Shown here one piece after another: positions 1-8,639 of a stretch of 64,000 nucleotides of DNA. Positions within the stretch are counted from its first letter, which is position 1; each line of letters opens with the position of its first letter. Both the position numbers and the translations under genes were made by a program. Origin of the DNA: Arthrobacter ruber (GTDB taxonomy: Bacteria; Actinomycetota; Actinomycetes; Actinomycetales; Micrococcaceae); NCBI RefSeq assembly GCF_002954225.1, contig NZ_PPTH01000016.1, forward strand, positions 253,114-317,113, read 5' to 3'. Under the pieces are notes generated by a model, which did no database searches, had not been told where the DNA came from, and saw nothing but the letters and a program-made list of their open reading frames with translations.

Positions 1-1056
1 ACTCCCCGCACCGTCGAGGAGAAGATCGCCGACGCGGGCATGGTCAACAAGCTGACCGGTCTCGCCCCGAGCGTCGCACTGCACATCCCCTGGGACAAGG
101 TGGACGACTACGGGATCCTGGCCTCCCACGCGGCTGACCACGGCGTGCGGCTGGGCACCATCAACAGCAACACCTTCCAGGACGACGACTACAAGTTCGG
201 CAGCCTGACCCACAGCGACGCCGCCGTGCGGAACAAGGCGATCGACCACATGTACGAGTGCATCGAGGTCATGAACGTCACCGGTTCCCGGGACCTGAAG
301 ATCTGGCTCGCCGACGGCTCGAACTACCCCGGCCAGGCGGACATGCGCTCCCGTCAGGACTGGCTCCAGGACTCGCTGCGGAAGGTCTACGACCGCCTCG
401 GCGAGGACCAGCGGCTCGTGCTCGAGTACAAGTTCTTCGAGCCGGCGTTCTACCACACGGACGTCCCCGACTGGGGCACCTCCTACGCGCACTGCCTGCA
501 GCTCGGCGAGAAGGCGCTCGTCTGCCTCGACACCGGCCACCACGCCCCGGGGACCAACATCGAGTTCATCGTGGCGCAGCTCATCCGCCTCGGGAAGCTC
601 GGCTCCTTCGACTTCAACTCGCGCTTCTACGCCGACGACGACCTCATCGTGGGGGCCGCCGACCCGTTCCAGCTCTTCCGCATCATGGCCGAGGTGGTCC
701 GCGGCGGAGGCCTCGACCCGTCGAGCGGGATCGCGCTGATGCTGGACCAGTGCCACAACCTCGAGGAGAAGATCCCCGGCCAGATCCGCTCGGTGCTGAA
801 CGTGCAGGAGATGACGGCGCGCGCGCTGCTCGTCGACCGCCCCGCGCTCACCGCGGCGCAGCAGTCCGGCGACGTCCTGGGCGCCAACGCCATCCTGATG
901 GACGCCTTCTACACGGATGTGCGGCCCGCCCTGGCGCAGTGGCGCGAGTCGAAGGGCCTGCCCGCCGACCCGATGGCGGCCTACCGGGAGACCGGCTACC
1001 AGGACAGGATCAACACCGAACGACAGGGCGGCCAGCAGGCCGGATGGGGAGCATGA
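1..1056 (+). CDS. rhaI: L-rhamnose isomerase, RhaI type (5' end outside window)
   Basis: Converts L-rhamnose to L-rhamnulose in the cytoplasm. The frame is open from base 1, so the gene starts upstream; 351 codons are visible, against roughly 385-390 residues for actinobacterial RhaI. Metal-site-like motifs are visible: DTGHHAPG near residue 180 of the visible part and FDFNSRFYADDDL about 25 residues later, followed by LDQCHN. The stop overlaps the next start by four bases (ATGA), so it is translationally coupled to the aldolase/dehydrogenase. The kinase, aldolase and lactate dehydrogenase downstream make the rhamnose assignment strong. Confidence 0.9.
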   Translation, partial: TPRTVEEKIADAGMVNKLTGLAPSVALHIPWDKVDDYGILASHAADHGVRLGTINSNTFQDDDYKFGSLTHSDAAVRNKAIDHMYECIEVMNVTGSRDLKIWLADGSNYPGQADMRSRQDWLQDSLRKVYDRLGEDQRLVLEYKFFEPAFYHTDVPDWGTSYAHCLQLGEKALVCLDTGHHAPGTNIEFIVAQLIRLGKLGSFDFNSRFYADDDLIVGAADPFQLFRIMAEVVRGGGLDPSSGIALMLDQCHNLEEKIPGQIRSVLNVQEMTARALLVDRPALTAAQQSGDVLGANAILMDAFYTDVRPALAQWRESKGLPADPMAAYRETGYQDRINTERQGGQQAGWGA

Positions 1057-3125
1057 CAGTGACGACGACGACGGGACCCATGACCACCTCGACCAACCCC
1101 ACGGTCGGTGAGCTCATCGAGCGCTCCAACCGGCTGGGCGCCGACAAGCGGAACACGAACTACGCCGGCGGCAACACCTCGGCAAAGGGCAGGGGGGTCG
1201 ACCCGGTGACCGGCGAGGACGTCGAGCTGCTCTGGGTCAAGGGCTCCGGCGGTGACCTCGGGACGCTAAAGGAGTCAGGACTCGCGGTCCTCCGCCTCGA
1301 CCGCATGCGCGCCCTCCAGAGCGTCTACCCGGGCGTGGAGCGCGAGGACGAGATGGTCGCCGCGTTCGACTACACCCTGCACGGCAAGGGCGGGGCGGCA
1401 CCCTCCATCGACACGGCCATGCACGGCCTCGTCGACGCAGCCCATGTGGACCACCTCCACCCCGACTCGGGCATCGCTGTCGCGACGGCCGCGGACGGTG
1501 AGGCGCTCACCTCCACCATCTTCGGGTCGAAGGTCGTCTGGGTGCCCTGGCGTCGTCCCGGTTTCCAGCTCGGGCTCGACATCGCCGCGATCAAGGCCGC
1601 GAACCCCGAGGCCATCGGCACGATCCTCGGCGGCCACGGCATCACCGCGTGGGGTGAGACCTCCGCGGAGGCCGAGGCGAACTCCCTGGAGATCATCGAG
1701 ACGGCCGAGCGGTACATCGCCGAGCACGGCCGGCCGGAGCCCTTCGGACCGGCCCTCGAGGGCTACGCCGCGCTGCCCGAGGCAGATCGCCGCGCGAAGG
1801 CCGCCGCCCTCGCCCCGACCATCCGAGGGCTCGTCTCCACGGACAGGGCGCAGGTGGGCCACTTCACCGACGACCCCCGCGTCCTGGACTTCCTCGCGTC
1901 GGCGAACCACCCCCGGCTGGGGGCGCTCGGCACGAGCTGCCCCGACCACTTCCTCCGCACCAAGGTCAAGCCGCTGATCCTCGACCTCCCGGCCGGCGCC
2001 GACGTCGAGAGCTGCCTGCTGCGCCTGCGCGAACTGCACACCGAGTACCGCGCGGACTACGCCGCCTACTACGACCGGCATGCCACGCCGGACTCCCCCG
2101 CCATGCGCGGCGCGGATCCCGCGATCGTGCTGGTGCCCGGCGTCGGCATGTTCTCCTTCGGCGCCAACAAGCAGACAGCCCGGGTCGCCGGTGAGTTCTA
2201 CCTCAACGCGATCAACGTGATGCGCGGTGCCGAGGCCATCTCCACCTACTCCCCCATCGACGAGGCGGAGAAGTTCCGCATCGAGTACTGGGCCCTCGAG
2301 GAGGCCAAGCTCGCCCGCATGCCGAAGCCGAAGTCCCATGCCGGGCGCATCGCCCTGGTGACCGGGGCGGCGTCGGGCATCGGCAAGGCCATCGCCACGC
2401 GGCTCGCCGCGGAAGGCGCCTGCGTGGTCATCGCCGACCTCAACATCGACAGCGCCACCACGGTCGCCGAGGAACTCGGTGGTCCGGACGTCGCGATCGG
2501 CGTCCAGGCGGACGTGACGGACCCGGCGCAGGTGCTGGAGGCCGTGAAGGCCGCCGTCCTCGCCTTCGGCGGCCTGGACCTCGTGGTCAACAACGCCGGG
2601 CTGTCCATCTCGAAGCCGCTCCTGGAGACCACCGAGAAGGACTGGGACCTGCAGCACAACGTCATGGCGAAGGGCTCCTTCCTCATGTCGCAGGCCGCCG
2701 CGAAGGTGCTGATCGAGCAGGACATGGGCGGGGACATCATCTACATCTCCTCGAAGAACTCCGTGTTCGCCGGCCCGAACAACATCGCCTACAGCGCCAC
2801 GAAGGCGGACCAGGCGCACCAGGTCCGCCTCCTCGCCGCCGAACTCGGTGGCTACGGCGTCCGCGTCAACGGCATCAACCCCGACGGCGTGGTCCGCGGT
2901 TCCGGCATCTTCGCCGGCGGCTGGGGCGCCAAGCGGGCAGCGGTCTACGGCGTGGAGGAGGACAAGCTGGGCGAGTACTACGCGCAGCGGACCCTGCTCA
3001 AGCGCGAGGTGCTGCCGGAGAACGTCGCCAACGCGGTGGCGGTCCTGACCTCCGCCGAGCTCTCGCACACCACCGGCCTGCACATCCCCGTGGACGCGGG
3101 CGTCGCTGCCGCGTTCCTGCGCTGA
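1053..3125 (+). CDS. rhaD: Bifunctional rhamnulose-1-phosphate aldolase / lactaldehyde dehydrogenase
   Basis: A 690-residue fusion. The N-terminal class II aldolase domain (about 1-420) has GGNTSAKG near residue 35 and the metal-site segment DHLHPDSG; it would split L-rhamnulose-1-phosphate into DHAP and L-lactaldehyde. The C-terminal short-chain dehydrogenase (from about 430) has the nucleotide motif TGAASGIG and catalytic YSATK near 579, and would oxidise lactaldehyde to L-lactate. I chose ATG 1053, which overlaps the isomerase stop; the frame stays open further upstream, but that part is antisense-like filler inside rhaI. The length fits the fused RhaD/RhaE family of actinobacteria and Bacillus. 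Confidence 0.93.
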   Translation: MTVTTTTGPMTTSTNPTVGELIERSNRLGADKRNTNYAGGNTSAKGRGVDPVTGEDVELLWVKGSGGDLGTLKESGLAVLRLDRMRALQSVYPGVEREDEMVAAFDYTLHGKGGAAPSIDTAMHGLVDAAHVDHLHPDSGIAVATAADGEALTSTIFGSKVVWVPWRRPGFQLGLDIAAIKAANPEAIGTILGGHGITAWGETSAEAEANSLEIIETAERYIAEHGRPEPFGPALEGYAALPEADRRAKAAALAPTIRGLVSTDRAQVGHFTDDPRVLDFLASANHPRLGALGTSCPDHFLRTKVKPLILDLPAGADVESCLLRLRELHTEYRADYAAYYDRHATPDSPAMRGADPAIVLVPGVGMFSFGANKQTARVAGEFYLNAINVMRGAEAISTYSPIDEAEKFRIEYWALEEAKLARMPKPKSHAGRIALVTGAASGIGKAIATRLAAEGACVVIADLNIDSATTVAEELGGPDVAIGVQADVTDPAQVLEAVKAAVLAFGGLDLVVNNAGLSISKPLLETTEKDWDLQHNVMAKGSFLMSQAAAKVLIEQDMGGDIIYISSKNSVFAGPNNIAYSATKADQAHQVRLLAAELGGYGVRVNGINPDGVVRGSGIFAGGWGAKRAAVYGVEEDKLGEYYAQRTLLKREVLPENVANAVAVLTSAELSHTTGLHIPVDAGVAAAFLR

Positions 3126-3126
3126 C

Positions 3127-4617
3127 ATGGCCGGTGGCTCGACCGCGGGTGGTCCGGCGGTGTTCGCGGCCGTCGACATCGGGGCGTCCTCCGGGCGCGT
3201 GATCCTCGGGAGGCTCACCGACGCCGGCCCGGAGCTGACGACCGTGCACCGCTTCCCCAACGGGGTGCAGTTCCTCGGCGGCGCCCTGCGCTGGGACGTC
3301 GAGGCCCTGTTCGCCGGGGTGCTGGCCGGTCTCCGCCTGGCAGGCGAGGCCGCGGCCCGAACGGGTGAGACGATCGCGAGCATCGGGATCGACACCTGGG
3401 CGGTGGACTACGGGCTGGTCGATGACGCCGGCACGCTCCGCCACCTGCCGTTCAGCTACCGGGACGGGCGCACCGAGGCGGTGATCGACGACGTGCATCG
3501 GGCCGTACCCCGGGAGCGGCTCTACGCGCGGACGGGGCTGCAGTTCCTGCCCTTCAACACCGTCTACCAGCTGGCTGCGGAGCGCTCGCTGGACGGCGTG
3601 CAGGCGCTGCTCATCCCCGACCTGCTCGCCTACCGGCTCACCGGCGAGCGCCGCACGGAGGCCACGAACGCCTCCACCACGGGACTGCTCGACGCCGCCA
3701 CCGGCACCTGGGCGGTCGATCTCTTCGGTCCGCTCGGCCTGTCCCCCGAGCTGTTCCCGCCGCTCGTCGAGCCGGGCGCCGTCGTCGGGCGGCTGCTGCC
3801 CGGGATCGCGCGGGCCACGGGCCTGGCGGAGGCGACGGCGGTCGTGGCCGTGGGCTCGCACGACACCGCGTCGGCCGTCGCGGCGGTCCCCGCGACGTCG
3901 GCCTCCTTCGCCTACATCTCCTCGGGGACGTGGTCGCTCGTCGGCGTCGAGCTCGACGCGCCCATCCTCACCGAGGAGAGCCGCGCCGCGAACTTCACCA
4001 ACGAGCGCGGCGTGGACGGGACCATCAGGTACCTCCGCAACACCGGCGGCCTCTGGCTGCTGCAGGAATGCCTGCGGCAGTGGAGCATCGAGGGGCCGGA
4101 GCCGGACCTCGCCGCCCTGCTGGCGGCCGCCGCGGCCCTGCCGGCGGGCGGACCCACCATCAACCCGGACGACCCCTCGTTCATCCCCCCGGACAGCATG
4201 CCCGCGCGCATCGTGTCCGCCGTCGCCCGCACGGGGCTCGCCCTGTCCACCGAGCGGGCCGCGATCGTCCGCTGTATCCTCGACAGTCTCGCCCACGGGT
4301 ACGCACGGACCATCGCCGACGCCGAGAGGCTCACGGGGACGACCGCCGAGGTCATCCACATCGTCGGGGGCGGTTCGCAGAACGCACTGCTCTGCCAGCT
4401 GACGGCTGACGCCGCCGGCCGGCGGGTCCTGGCGGGTCCGGTCGAAGCCACGGCACTCGGCAACATCCTCATCCAGGCGAGGTGGGGCGGCCGGCTCGAC
4501 GGCGGCCTCCGGGAGCTCCGGCAGCTCGTCGTCGCGGGCGTCACGCCCGTGCCCTACGAACCGAGCCGTCCCTCCAGCCTCAGCACAGTTCCAGCAGTCG
4601 AAAGGATCATCCAGTGA
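3127..4617 (+). CDS. rhaB: Rhamnulokinase (FGGY family)
   Basis: Phosphorylates L-rhamnulose with ATP. The 496-residue protein has the FGGY phosphate-1 motif DIGASSGR near residue 17, SHDTASAV around residue 245 as the likely catalytic Asp segment, the RhaB-typical [15 protein letters not shown] near 305, and [12 protein letters not shown] in the C-terminal ATPase half. It begins one base after the aldolase stop and ends in a GTGA overlap with the lactate dehydrogenase, so all four genes look like one transcript. Its position lets the kinase act between isomerase and aldolase. Confidence 0.93.
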   Translation: MAGGSTAGGPAVFAAVDIGASSGRVILGRLTDAGPELTTVHRFPNGVQFLGGALRWDVEALFAGVLAGLRLAGEAAARTGETIASIGIDTWAVDYGLVDDAGTLRHLPFSYRDGRTEAVIDDVHRAVPRERLYARTGLQFLPFNTVYQLAAERSLDGVQALLIPDLLAYRLTGERRTEATNASTTGLLDAATGTWAVDLFGPLGLSPELFPPLVEPGAVVGRLLPGIARATGLAEATAVVAVGSHDTASAVAAVPATSASFAYISSGTWSLVGVELDAPILTEESRAANFTNERGVDGTIRYLRNTGGLWLLQECLRQWSIEGPEPDLAALLAAAAALPAGGPTINPDDPSFIPPDSMPARIVSAVARTGLALSTERAAIVRCILDSLAHGYARTIADAERLTGTTAEVIHIVGGGSQNALLCQLTADAAGRRVLAGPVEATALGNILIQARWGGRLDGGLRELRQLVVAGVTPVPYEPSRPSSLSTVPAVERIIQ

Positions 4618-5876
4618 CCAAGCGCCAACTCCCCGTGCCCGCGGAGATGCTCGAGCTGATGCAGTTCAAGAAGATCGAACTCAACGGGAAGAAGCGGCGC
4701 CTCGACTCGGCGCTCACGATCGCGGACCTGCGCACGATCGCCAAGCGCCGCACCCCCAAGGCCGCCTTCGACTACACCGACGGCGCCGCCGAGGGCGAGC
4801 TGTCGCTGAGCCGTGCGCGGCAGGCGTTCGAGGACATCGAGTTCCACCCGTCGATCCTCCGTCCCGCCGAGCACGTCGACACCTCGGTCGAGATCCTCGG
4901 CGGACCGAGTGCCCTGCCCTTCGGCATCGCCCCCACAGGCTTCACCCGGCTCATGCAGACCGAGGGCGAGACCGCCGGTGCAGGGGCTGCTGCCGCCGCC
5001 GGGATCCCCTTCACCCTCTCGACCCTCGGCACGACCTCGATCGAGGGCGTGAAGACGGCCAACCCCCACGGGCGCAACTGGTTCCAGCTGTACGTCATGC
5101 GGCAGCGCGAGATCTCCTACGAGCTCGTCCGCCGGGCGGGCGAGGCCGGCTTCGACACGCTCATGTTCACGGTCGACACGCCCGTGGCCGGCGCCCGCCT
5201 GAGGGACAAGCGCAACGGATTCTCCATCCCGCCGCAGCTGTCCATCGGCACCGTCCTCAACGCGGTGCCGCGGCCCTGGTGGTGGATCGACTTCCTGACC
5301 ACCCCGAAGCTGGAGTTCGCGTCCCTGACCGACACCGGCGGGACGGTGGGAGACCTGCTGAACGCCGCGATGGATCCCACGATCAGCTACGACGACCTCG
5401 CCATCATCCGCGATCTGTGGCCCGGGAAAATCGTCATCAAGGGCGTGCAGAACGTCGAGGACTCCGTCCGCCTCGTCGGGATGGGCGTGGACGGGATCAT
5501 CCTGTCCAACCACGGCGGCCGCCAGCTCGACCGTGCCCCCATCCCGTTCCACCTGCTCCCGCAGGTGGTCCGTGAGGTCGGCAGCGACGCCACGATCATG
5601 GTCGATACCGGCATCATGAACGGAGCCGACATCGTCGCCTCCATGGCGCTCGGCGCGAAGTTCACCCTCATCGGCCGCGCCTACCTGTACGGGCTGATGG
5701 CCGGCGGCCGCGAGGGTGTGGACCGGGCCATCGCCATCCTGCGGGACGAGATCGAGCGCACCATGCGCCTGCTCGGCGTCTCCTCCATCGGCGAACTCGA
5801 ACCCCGGCACGTCACCCAGCTCACGCGTCTGGCACCCGTGGCCACCACGCAGAGCGAGCTCCCTCGACTCGTCTGA
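4614..5876 (+). CDS. lldD: FMN-dependent L-lactate dehydrogenase (alpha-hydroxy-acid oxidase family)
   Basis: Oxidises L-lactate to pyruvate, passing electrons to the membrane quinone pool. 420 residues from a GTG start that overlaps the rhaB stop; the upstream open frame is read-through of rhaB. Family signatures are the YTDGAAEGE segment near residue 45, FTVDTPVAG in the middle, the IVIKGV lysine strand and the active-site SNHGGRQLD. In this operon it would consume the L-lactate made by the RhaD dehydrogenase domain, completing rhamnose to DHAP plus pyruvate. An oxidase making hydrogen peroxide cannot be excluded from sequence alone. Confidence 0.9.
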   Translation: MTKRQLPVPAEMLELMQFKKIELNGKKRRLDSALTIADLRTIAKRRTPKAAFDYTDGAAEGELSLSRARQAFEDIEFHPSILRPAEHVDTSVEILGGPSALPFGIAPTGFTRLMQTEGETAGAGAAAAAGIPFTLSTLGTTSIEGVKTANPHGRNWFQLYVMRQREISYELVRRAGEAGFDTLMFTVDTPVAGARLRDKRNGFSIPPQLSIGTVLNAVPRPWWWIDFLTTPKLEFASLTDTGGTVGDLLNAAMDPTISYDDLAIIRDLWPGKIVIKGVQNVEDSVRLVGMGVDGIILSNHGGRQLDRAPIPFHLLPQVVREVGSDATIMVDTGIMNGADIVASMALGAKFTLIGRAYLYGLMAGGREGVDRAIAILRDEIERTMRLLGVSSIGELEPRHVTQLTRLAPVATTQSELPRLV

Positions 5877-5877
5877 A

Positions 5878-6375
5878 CTACGCCAGGTCCTCAGGTCGCG
5901 TGCGCAGCTTCCTCGCGATCACTGCGAGGGCCCGTTGATCGTCCTCGTCCAGGGGATCCAGCACATACTGGCGTACGGAGCGCACATGCGCCGGCGCGGC
6001 GGCGACGACGACGTCGAACCCGGCGGTGGTGAGCGCCACGAGGGTGTACCGCCCGTCCGACGGGTCGGGGGAACGCTTCACCCAGCCTCGTTGTTCGAAG
6101 CGCTTGACCACGTTGGACAGGCGGGAGAGCGATCCATTGGCGAGATAGGCGAGCTCGCTCATCCTGATCTCGTGATCCGGCGTCTCGGAGATATGGCTGA
6201 GGGTCAGGTAGTCGAAAAGGCTCAGACCCGCCTCCTGCTGCAGCGGTGACTCCAAGCGCCCCGGCATCAGGAGCATCAGGGAGGCCAGGCCGGTCCAGGC
6301 TTCCTTCTCGTCGGGTGACAGCCAGGCAACAGGGCCCGGCGCAGCCTCAGGAGGCGGTCCGGTAGGAGAGGGCAT
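5878..6375 (-). CDS. MarR-family transcriptional regulator
   Basis: 165 residues with the winged-helix core: the recognition-helix region MSELAYLANGSLSRLSNVVKR is followed by the wing KRSPDPSDGRYTLVALT. It converges on lldD with a one-base gap and is divergent from the RidA/quinone-reductase pair. The shared promoter region holds the perfect inverted repeat ACTTCA-N4-TGAAGT, so it probably represses that pair and itself. No ligand can be read from the sequence. The extended, Pro-rich first 20 residues might not be translated. Confidence 0.88.
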   Translation of the reverse strand: MPSPTGPPPEAAPGPVAWLSPDEKEAWTGLASLMLLMPGRLESPLQQEAGLSLFDYLTLSHISETPDHEIRMSELAYLANGSLSRLSNVVKRFEQRGWVKRSPDPSDGRYTLVALTTAGFDVVVAAAPAHVRSVRQYVLDPLDEDDQRALAVIARKLRTRPEDLA

Positions 6376-6401
6376 CAGGCCATCCTAGCCGGGCACTGAT
6401 G

Positions 6402-6446
6402 ACTTCAACGCTGAAGTAAGTCTGCTAGGCTGACTTCACGCTTGAA
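6402..6446. promoter_or_regulatory. Two inverted repeats between MarR gene and ridA-like gene
   Basis: 6402-6417 reads ACTTCA-ACGC-TGAAGT, a perfect 6+4+6 inverted repeat. 6435-6446 reads TTCA-CGCT-TGAA, a shorter copy of the same pattern 31 bases further on. Both lie between the divergent MarR and RidA-like genes, which is where a MarR dimer normally binds. Operator function is inferred. Confidence 0.6.
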
Positions 6447-6494
6447 CCACGAGCCTCCCCGAGGCCGTGAGCCATCGCCCGAGGAGGACGCGCC

Positions 6495-6899
6495 GTGCCC
6501 GTTTCGCTGATCGATCCCGACAACCACCACTCCGTTCCGCTGTATCACCACGTCGCCGTCGCGACGGGCAGCAGGCAGGTCCATATCGCAGGGCAGGTGG
6601 CCTGGGACCACGAGGGGCGCCTCGTCGCGCCCGGAGACCTCACCGGGCAGGTGGTGCAGGTCTACCGCAATGTGGCGAAAGCCCTCGCCGCCGCGGGGGC
6701 GACGTTCGACGACGTCGTCCGCTTCACCTGGTACGCCGCCGGCTGGAAGAGGGAGATGTACGACGCCTTCAACGCCGGGGTCGAACTCGCCCGGCAGGAG
6801 TTCGACATCCCCACGGCACCGGCAGCGCTGATCGGCGTGGAGATCCTCTTCGAGCCCGGCATCCTGGTCGAGGCCGAAGTCACTGCCGTCGTCGCGTGA
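6495..6899 (+). CDS. RidA/YjgF-family protein
   Basis: 134 residues from a GTG start seven bases after a GAGGAGG ribosome-binding site. Fold markers are HIAGQVAWD near residue 33, VQVYRNVAKALAAAGATFDDVVR, and the C-terminal VEILFEPGILVEAE. The arginine that RidA enamine/imine deaminases use just before the last strand appears to be replaced here (APAALIGVE), so this may belong to a Rid subgroup without 2-aminoacrylate deaminase activity. It is probably co-transcribed with the quinone reductase 57 bases downstream under the divergent MarR protein. Confidence 0.85.
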   Translation: MPVSLIDPDNHHSVPLYHHVAVATGSRQVHIAGQVAWDHEGRLVAPGDLTGQVVQVYRNVAKALAAAGATFDDVVRFTWYAAGWKREMYDAFNAGVELARQEFDIPTAPAALIGVEILFEPGILVEAEVTAVVA

Positions 6900-6956
6900 A
6901 GCGCGGCGGGACGGCATGGCCGTAACCGACATGAACCCAGCGATGGAAAGGCCTTC

Positions 6957-7598
6957 ATGACGACCCTCATCGTCACAGCGCACCCCGACCCGGACTCCCT
7001 CACGCATCACGTCGCCCGCCACCTCCATGAATCACTCGGGGAGGAGGAGTCAGCGGTCGCGCACCTCGCCCAGGAGGGATTCGACCCCCGCTTCACCCTC
7101 GAGGACCGGCAGCTGTATCGCGGCACGGGGCACCCCGACTCCTCCATCACGCTCGAGCAGCAGCGGATCGATGCGGTGACCGACCTCGTCCTGGTCTTCC
7201 CGGTGTACTGGTGGTCCATGCCGGCCCTGCTGAAGGGATGGATCGACCGGGTCTTCATCGCGGGATGGGCCTTCGACGACATGGACGGTCGCATCCGCCC
7301 CAGGCTCCAGCACCTCACCACGCACCTGCTCCCCATCTCGGGGACGAGCGAGGAATCCTTCGCCAGGCATGGCTACAGGACCTCGTTCACCACACAGATC
7401 GAACACGGCATCATCGGGTTCTGCGGGATGCGGCAGGGCGTCACCGCCTTTCTCCACGACTCGGAGACGACGGACGCGGAAGCGACGCAACAGGCCGTCC
7501 TCGCTGCGACCCGTCGGATAACTGATGCCATCTCGGACAGCCCGCAGGAACAGGTGGGCCGGCTCGCACAGCACGGTGCAGGCTCGCACCGAGGCTGA
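6957..7598 (+). CDS. NAD(P)H quinone oxidoreductase, flavodoxin-like fold (MdaB/KefF/NQO group)
   Basis: 213 residues. The N-terminal TTLIVTAHPDPDSLTHHVA is the usual first strand and phosphate loop of this group, and VFPVYWWSMPALLKGWIDRVF near residue 82 is its flavin- and quinone-binding signature, followed by GWAFDD. It would reduce quinones or related electrophiles by two electrons in the cytoplasm. Pairing with a MarR regulator suggests induction by reactive quinones or phenolics, but no inducer is indicated in the sequence. Confidence 0.88.
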   Translation: MTTLIVTAHPDPDSLTHHVARHLHESLGEEESAVAHLAQEGFDPRFTLEDRQLYRGTGHPDSSITLEQQRIDAVTDLVLVFPVYWWSMPALLKGWIDRVFIAGWAFDDMDGRIRPRLQHLTTHLLPISGTSEESFARHGYRTSFTTQIEHGIIGFCGMRQGVTAFLHDSETTDAEATQQAVLAATRRITDAISDSPQEQVGRLAQHGAGSHRG

Positions 7599-7702
7599 GC
7601 CGAGCGCCGGGGGTGGCGGACGTGGACATCCCGTCGAACAGGGCGCTCAGCCCTGAGGATACGACCGATCCCGCTGCGAGCGCCGGCCATGCAGTCCCGG
7701 CG

Positions 7703-8476
7703 TCAGTGCAGGTGGCTCCCCCCGTTGATGTCGACGGTCGATCCGGTGAGGTACGCGGCGTCGTCGGATGAGAGGAAGGTGATCACCGCGGCTACTTCCT
7801 CCGTTGTCGCGGTGCGTCCGAGGGGGATGTCCCGGGCCAGTGCGGCCTCCTGCTCGTCCGTGCTGCCCACCCGGATGTTCGTGTCCACGGCTCCCGGCGT
7901 GACCGCATTGACGGTTACTCCGCTGTCGCCGAGTTCGCGCGCGAGGGCTTTCGTGAAGCCCAGGATGGCGGCCTTCGCGGCCGAGTAGGGAACCTTCCCG
8001 AAGACGCCGCCTCCTCGCTGCGCGGAGACGGACGACATGTTGACGATCCGCCCCCACCTGTTCTCCAGCATCGCCGGCAGGAAGGCCTTGGTGACGAGGT
8101 AGGTGCCGGTCGCATTGACGGCCATGACCTTGTTCCACAGATCCAGCGTCGTCTCGAGGAACGGGACGGGCGAGGTGATTCCGGCGATGTTGGCGAGGGC
8201 ACCCACAGGAGGCAGGCCCCCTGCGGACACCTGCTCGGCCACCGCCCGCTCGGCACGGACCACGGATTCCTCGTCGGCGACATCGACCACGTGCCCGAAG
8301 GCAGGCACGCCGTACTCGCTGCCGATCACCGCTGCCGTCGCGGCGGACTTCTCCTGATCGAGGTCGAGGATGACGACCGCCCAGCCCTGGGCGGCATAGC
8401 GGCGGGCCGTCGTGACACCGATGCCCTTCTCGGACGTGGCTCCCGTGATGACGGCGGTGCGCTGTGTACCAGTCAT
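7703..8476 (-). CDS. Short-chain dehydrogenase/reductase, probable sugar or polyol oxidoreductase
   Basis: 257 residues: cofactor motif TGATSEKGIG near residue 11, the acidic residue after strand 2 in VVILDLDQ (NAD preference likely), NIAG, SSVS and catalytic YSAAK. Classical SDR of the 3-oxoacyl-ACP reductase-like group. It is transcribed away from an MHS permease and a split transketolase and shares with them a promoter region full of TGTTGAC repeats. It therefore probably belongs to the same pathway, oxidising an alcohol before the transketolase step. The substrate is not identifiable. Confidence 0.87.
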   Translation of the reverse strand: MTGTQRTAVITGATSEKGIGVTTARRYAAQGWAVVILDLDQEKSAATAAVIGSEYGVPAFGHVVDVADEESVVRAERAVAEQVSAGGLPPVGALANIAGITSPVPFLETTLDLWNKVMAVNATGTYLVTKAFLPAMLENRWGRIVNMSSVSAQRGGGVFGKVPYSAAKAAILGFTKALARELGDSGVTVNAVTPGAVDTNIRVGSTDEQEAALARDIPLGRTATTEEVAAVITFLSSDDAAYLTGSTVDINGGSHLH

Positions 8477-8531
8477 GATGCTCCTTCGAATCTGTGAGAG
8501 TGCGAAACCGACCCGGGGCCGATGACTTCCA

Positions 8532-8556
8532 TCAACATATTGTTGACTGTTGACAG
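8532..8556. promoter_or_regulatory. GntR/FCD-type operator half-sites
   Basis: 8532-8546 is TCAACA-TAT-TGTTGA, a perfect 6+3+6 inverted repeat. It overlaps a direct repeat TGTTGAC/GTTGACAG at 8541-8556. TNGTNGACA-like elements are typical targets of FadR/FCD GntR regulators, and the regulator gene at 12040 carries related TGTCGACA boxes in its own leader. The binding is inferred. Confidence 0.6.
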
Positions 8557-8561
8557 TGCGA

Positions 8562-8577
8562 TGTGCACTAGATCACA
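8562..8577. promoter_or_regulatory. CRP/GlxR-like site
   Basis: TGTGC-ACTAGA-TCACA matches the CRP/GlxR consensus TGTGA-N6-TCACA with one mismatch, and has the central TA of the GlxR form. It lies between two groups of GntR-type repeats in the divergent SDR/MHS promoter region. A similar site occurs in two other catabolic promoters of this window. Confidence 0.55.
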
Positions 8578-8592
8578 CTAGCTGCATCACCT

Positions 8593-8607
8593 TGTTGACT
8601 GTCAACA
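8593..8607. promoter_or_regulatory. Perfect palindrome upstream of MHS permease
   Basis: TGTTGAC-T-GTCAACA, a 7+1+7 inverted repeat 32 bases before the permease start. It shares TGTTGAC with the half-sites at 8541-8556. Likely operator for the GntR/FCD protein encoded at the end of the operon. Confidence 0.65.
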
Positions 8608-8639
8608 GTGAATCCCATCCAGAGCGAACGAGGAGTCCC

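Noticed and set aside
1275..3395. 706-codon open frame antisense to the aldolase/dehydrogenase gene
   Set aside because: Shadow frame caused by high G+C third positions; composition is Arg/Gly/Asp/Val-rich and has no family likeness, while the sense strand is clearly coding.
8550..8639. Upstream start of the MHS permease at 8550
   Set aside because: It would translate the operator repeats and the CRP-like site; ATG 8640 has a good ribosome-binding site and normal family length.
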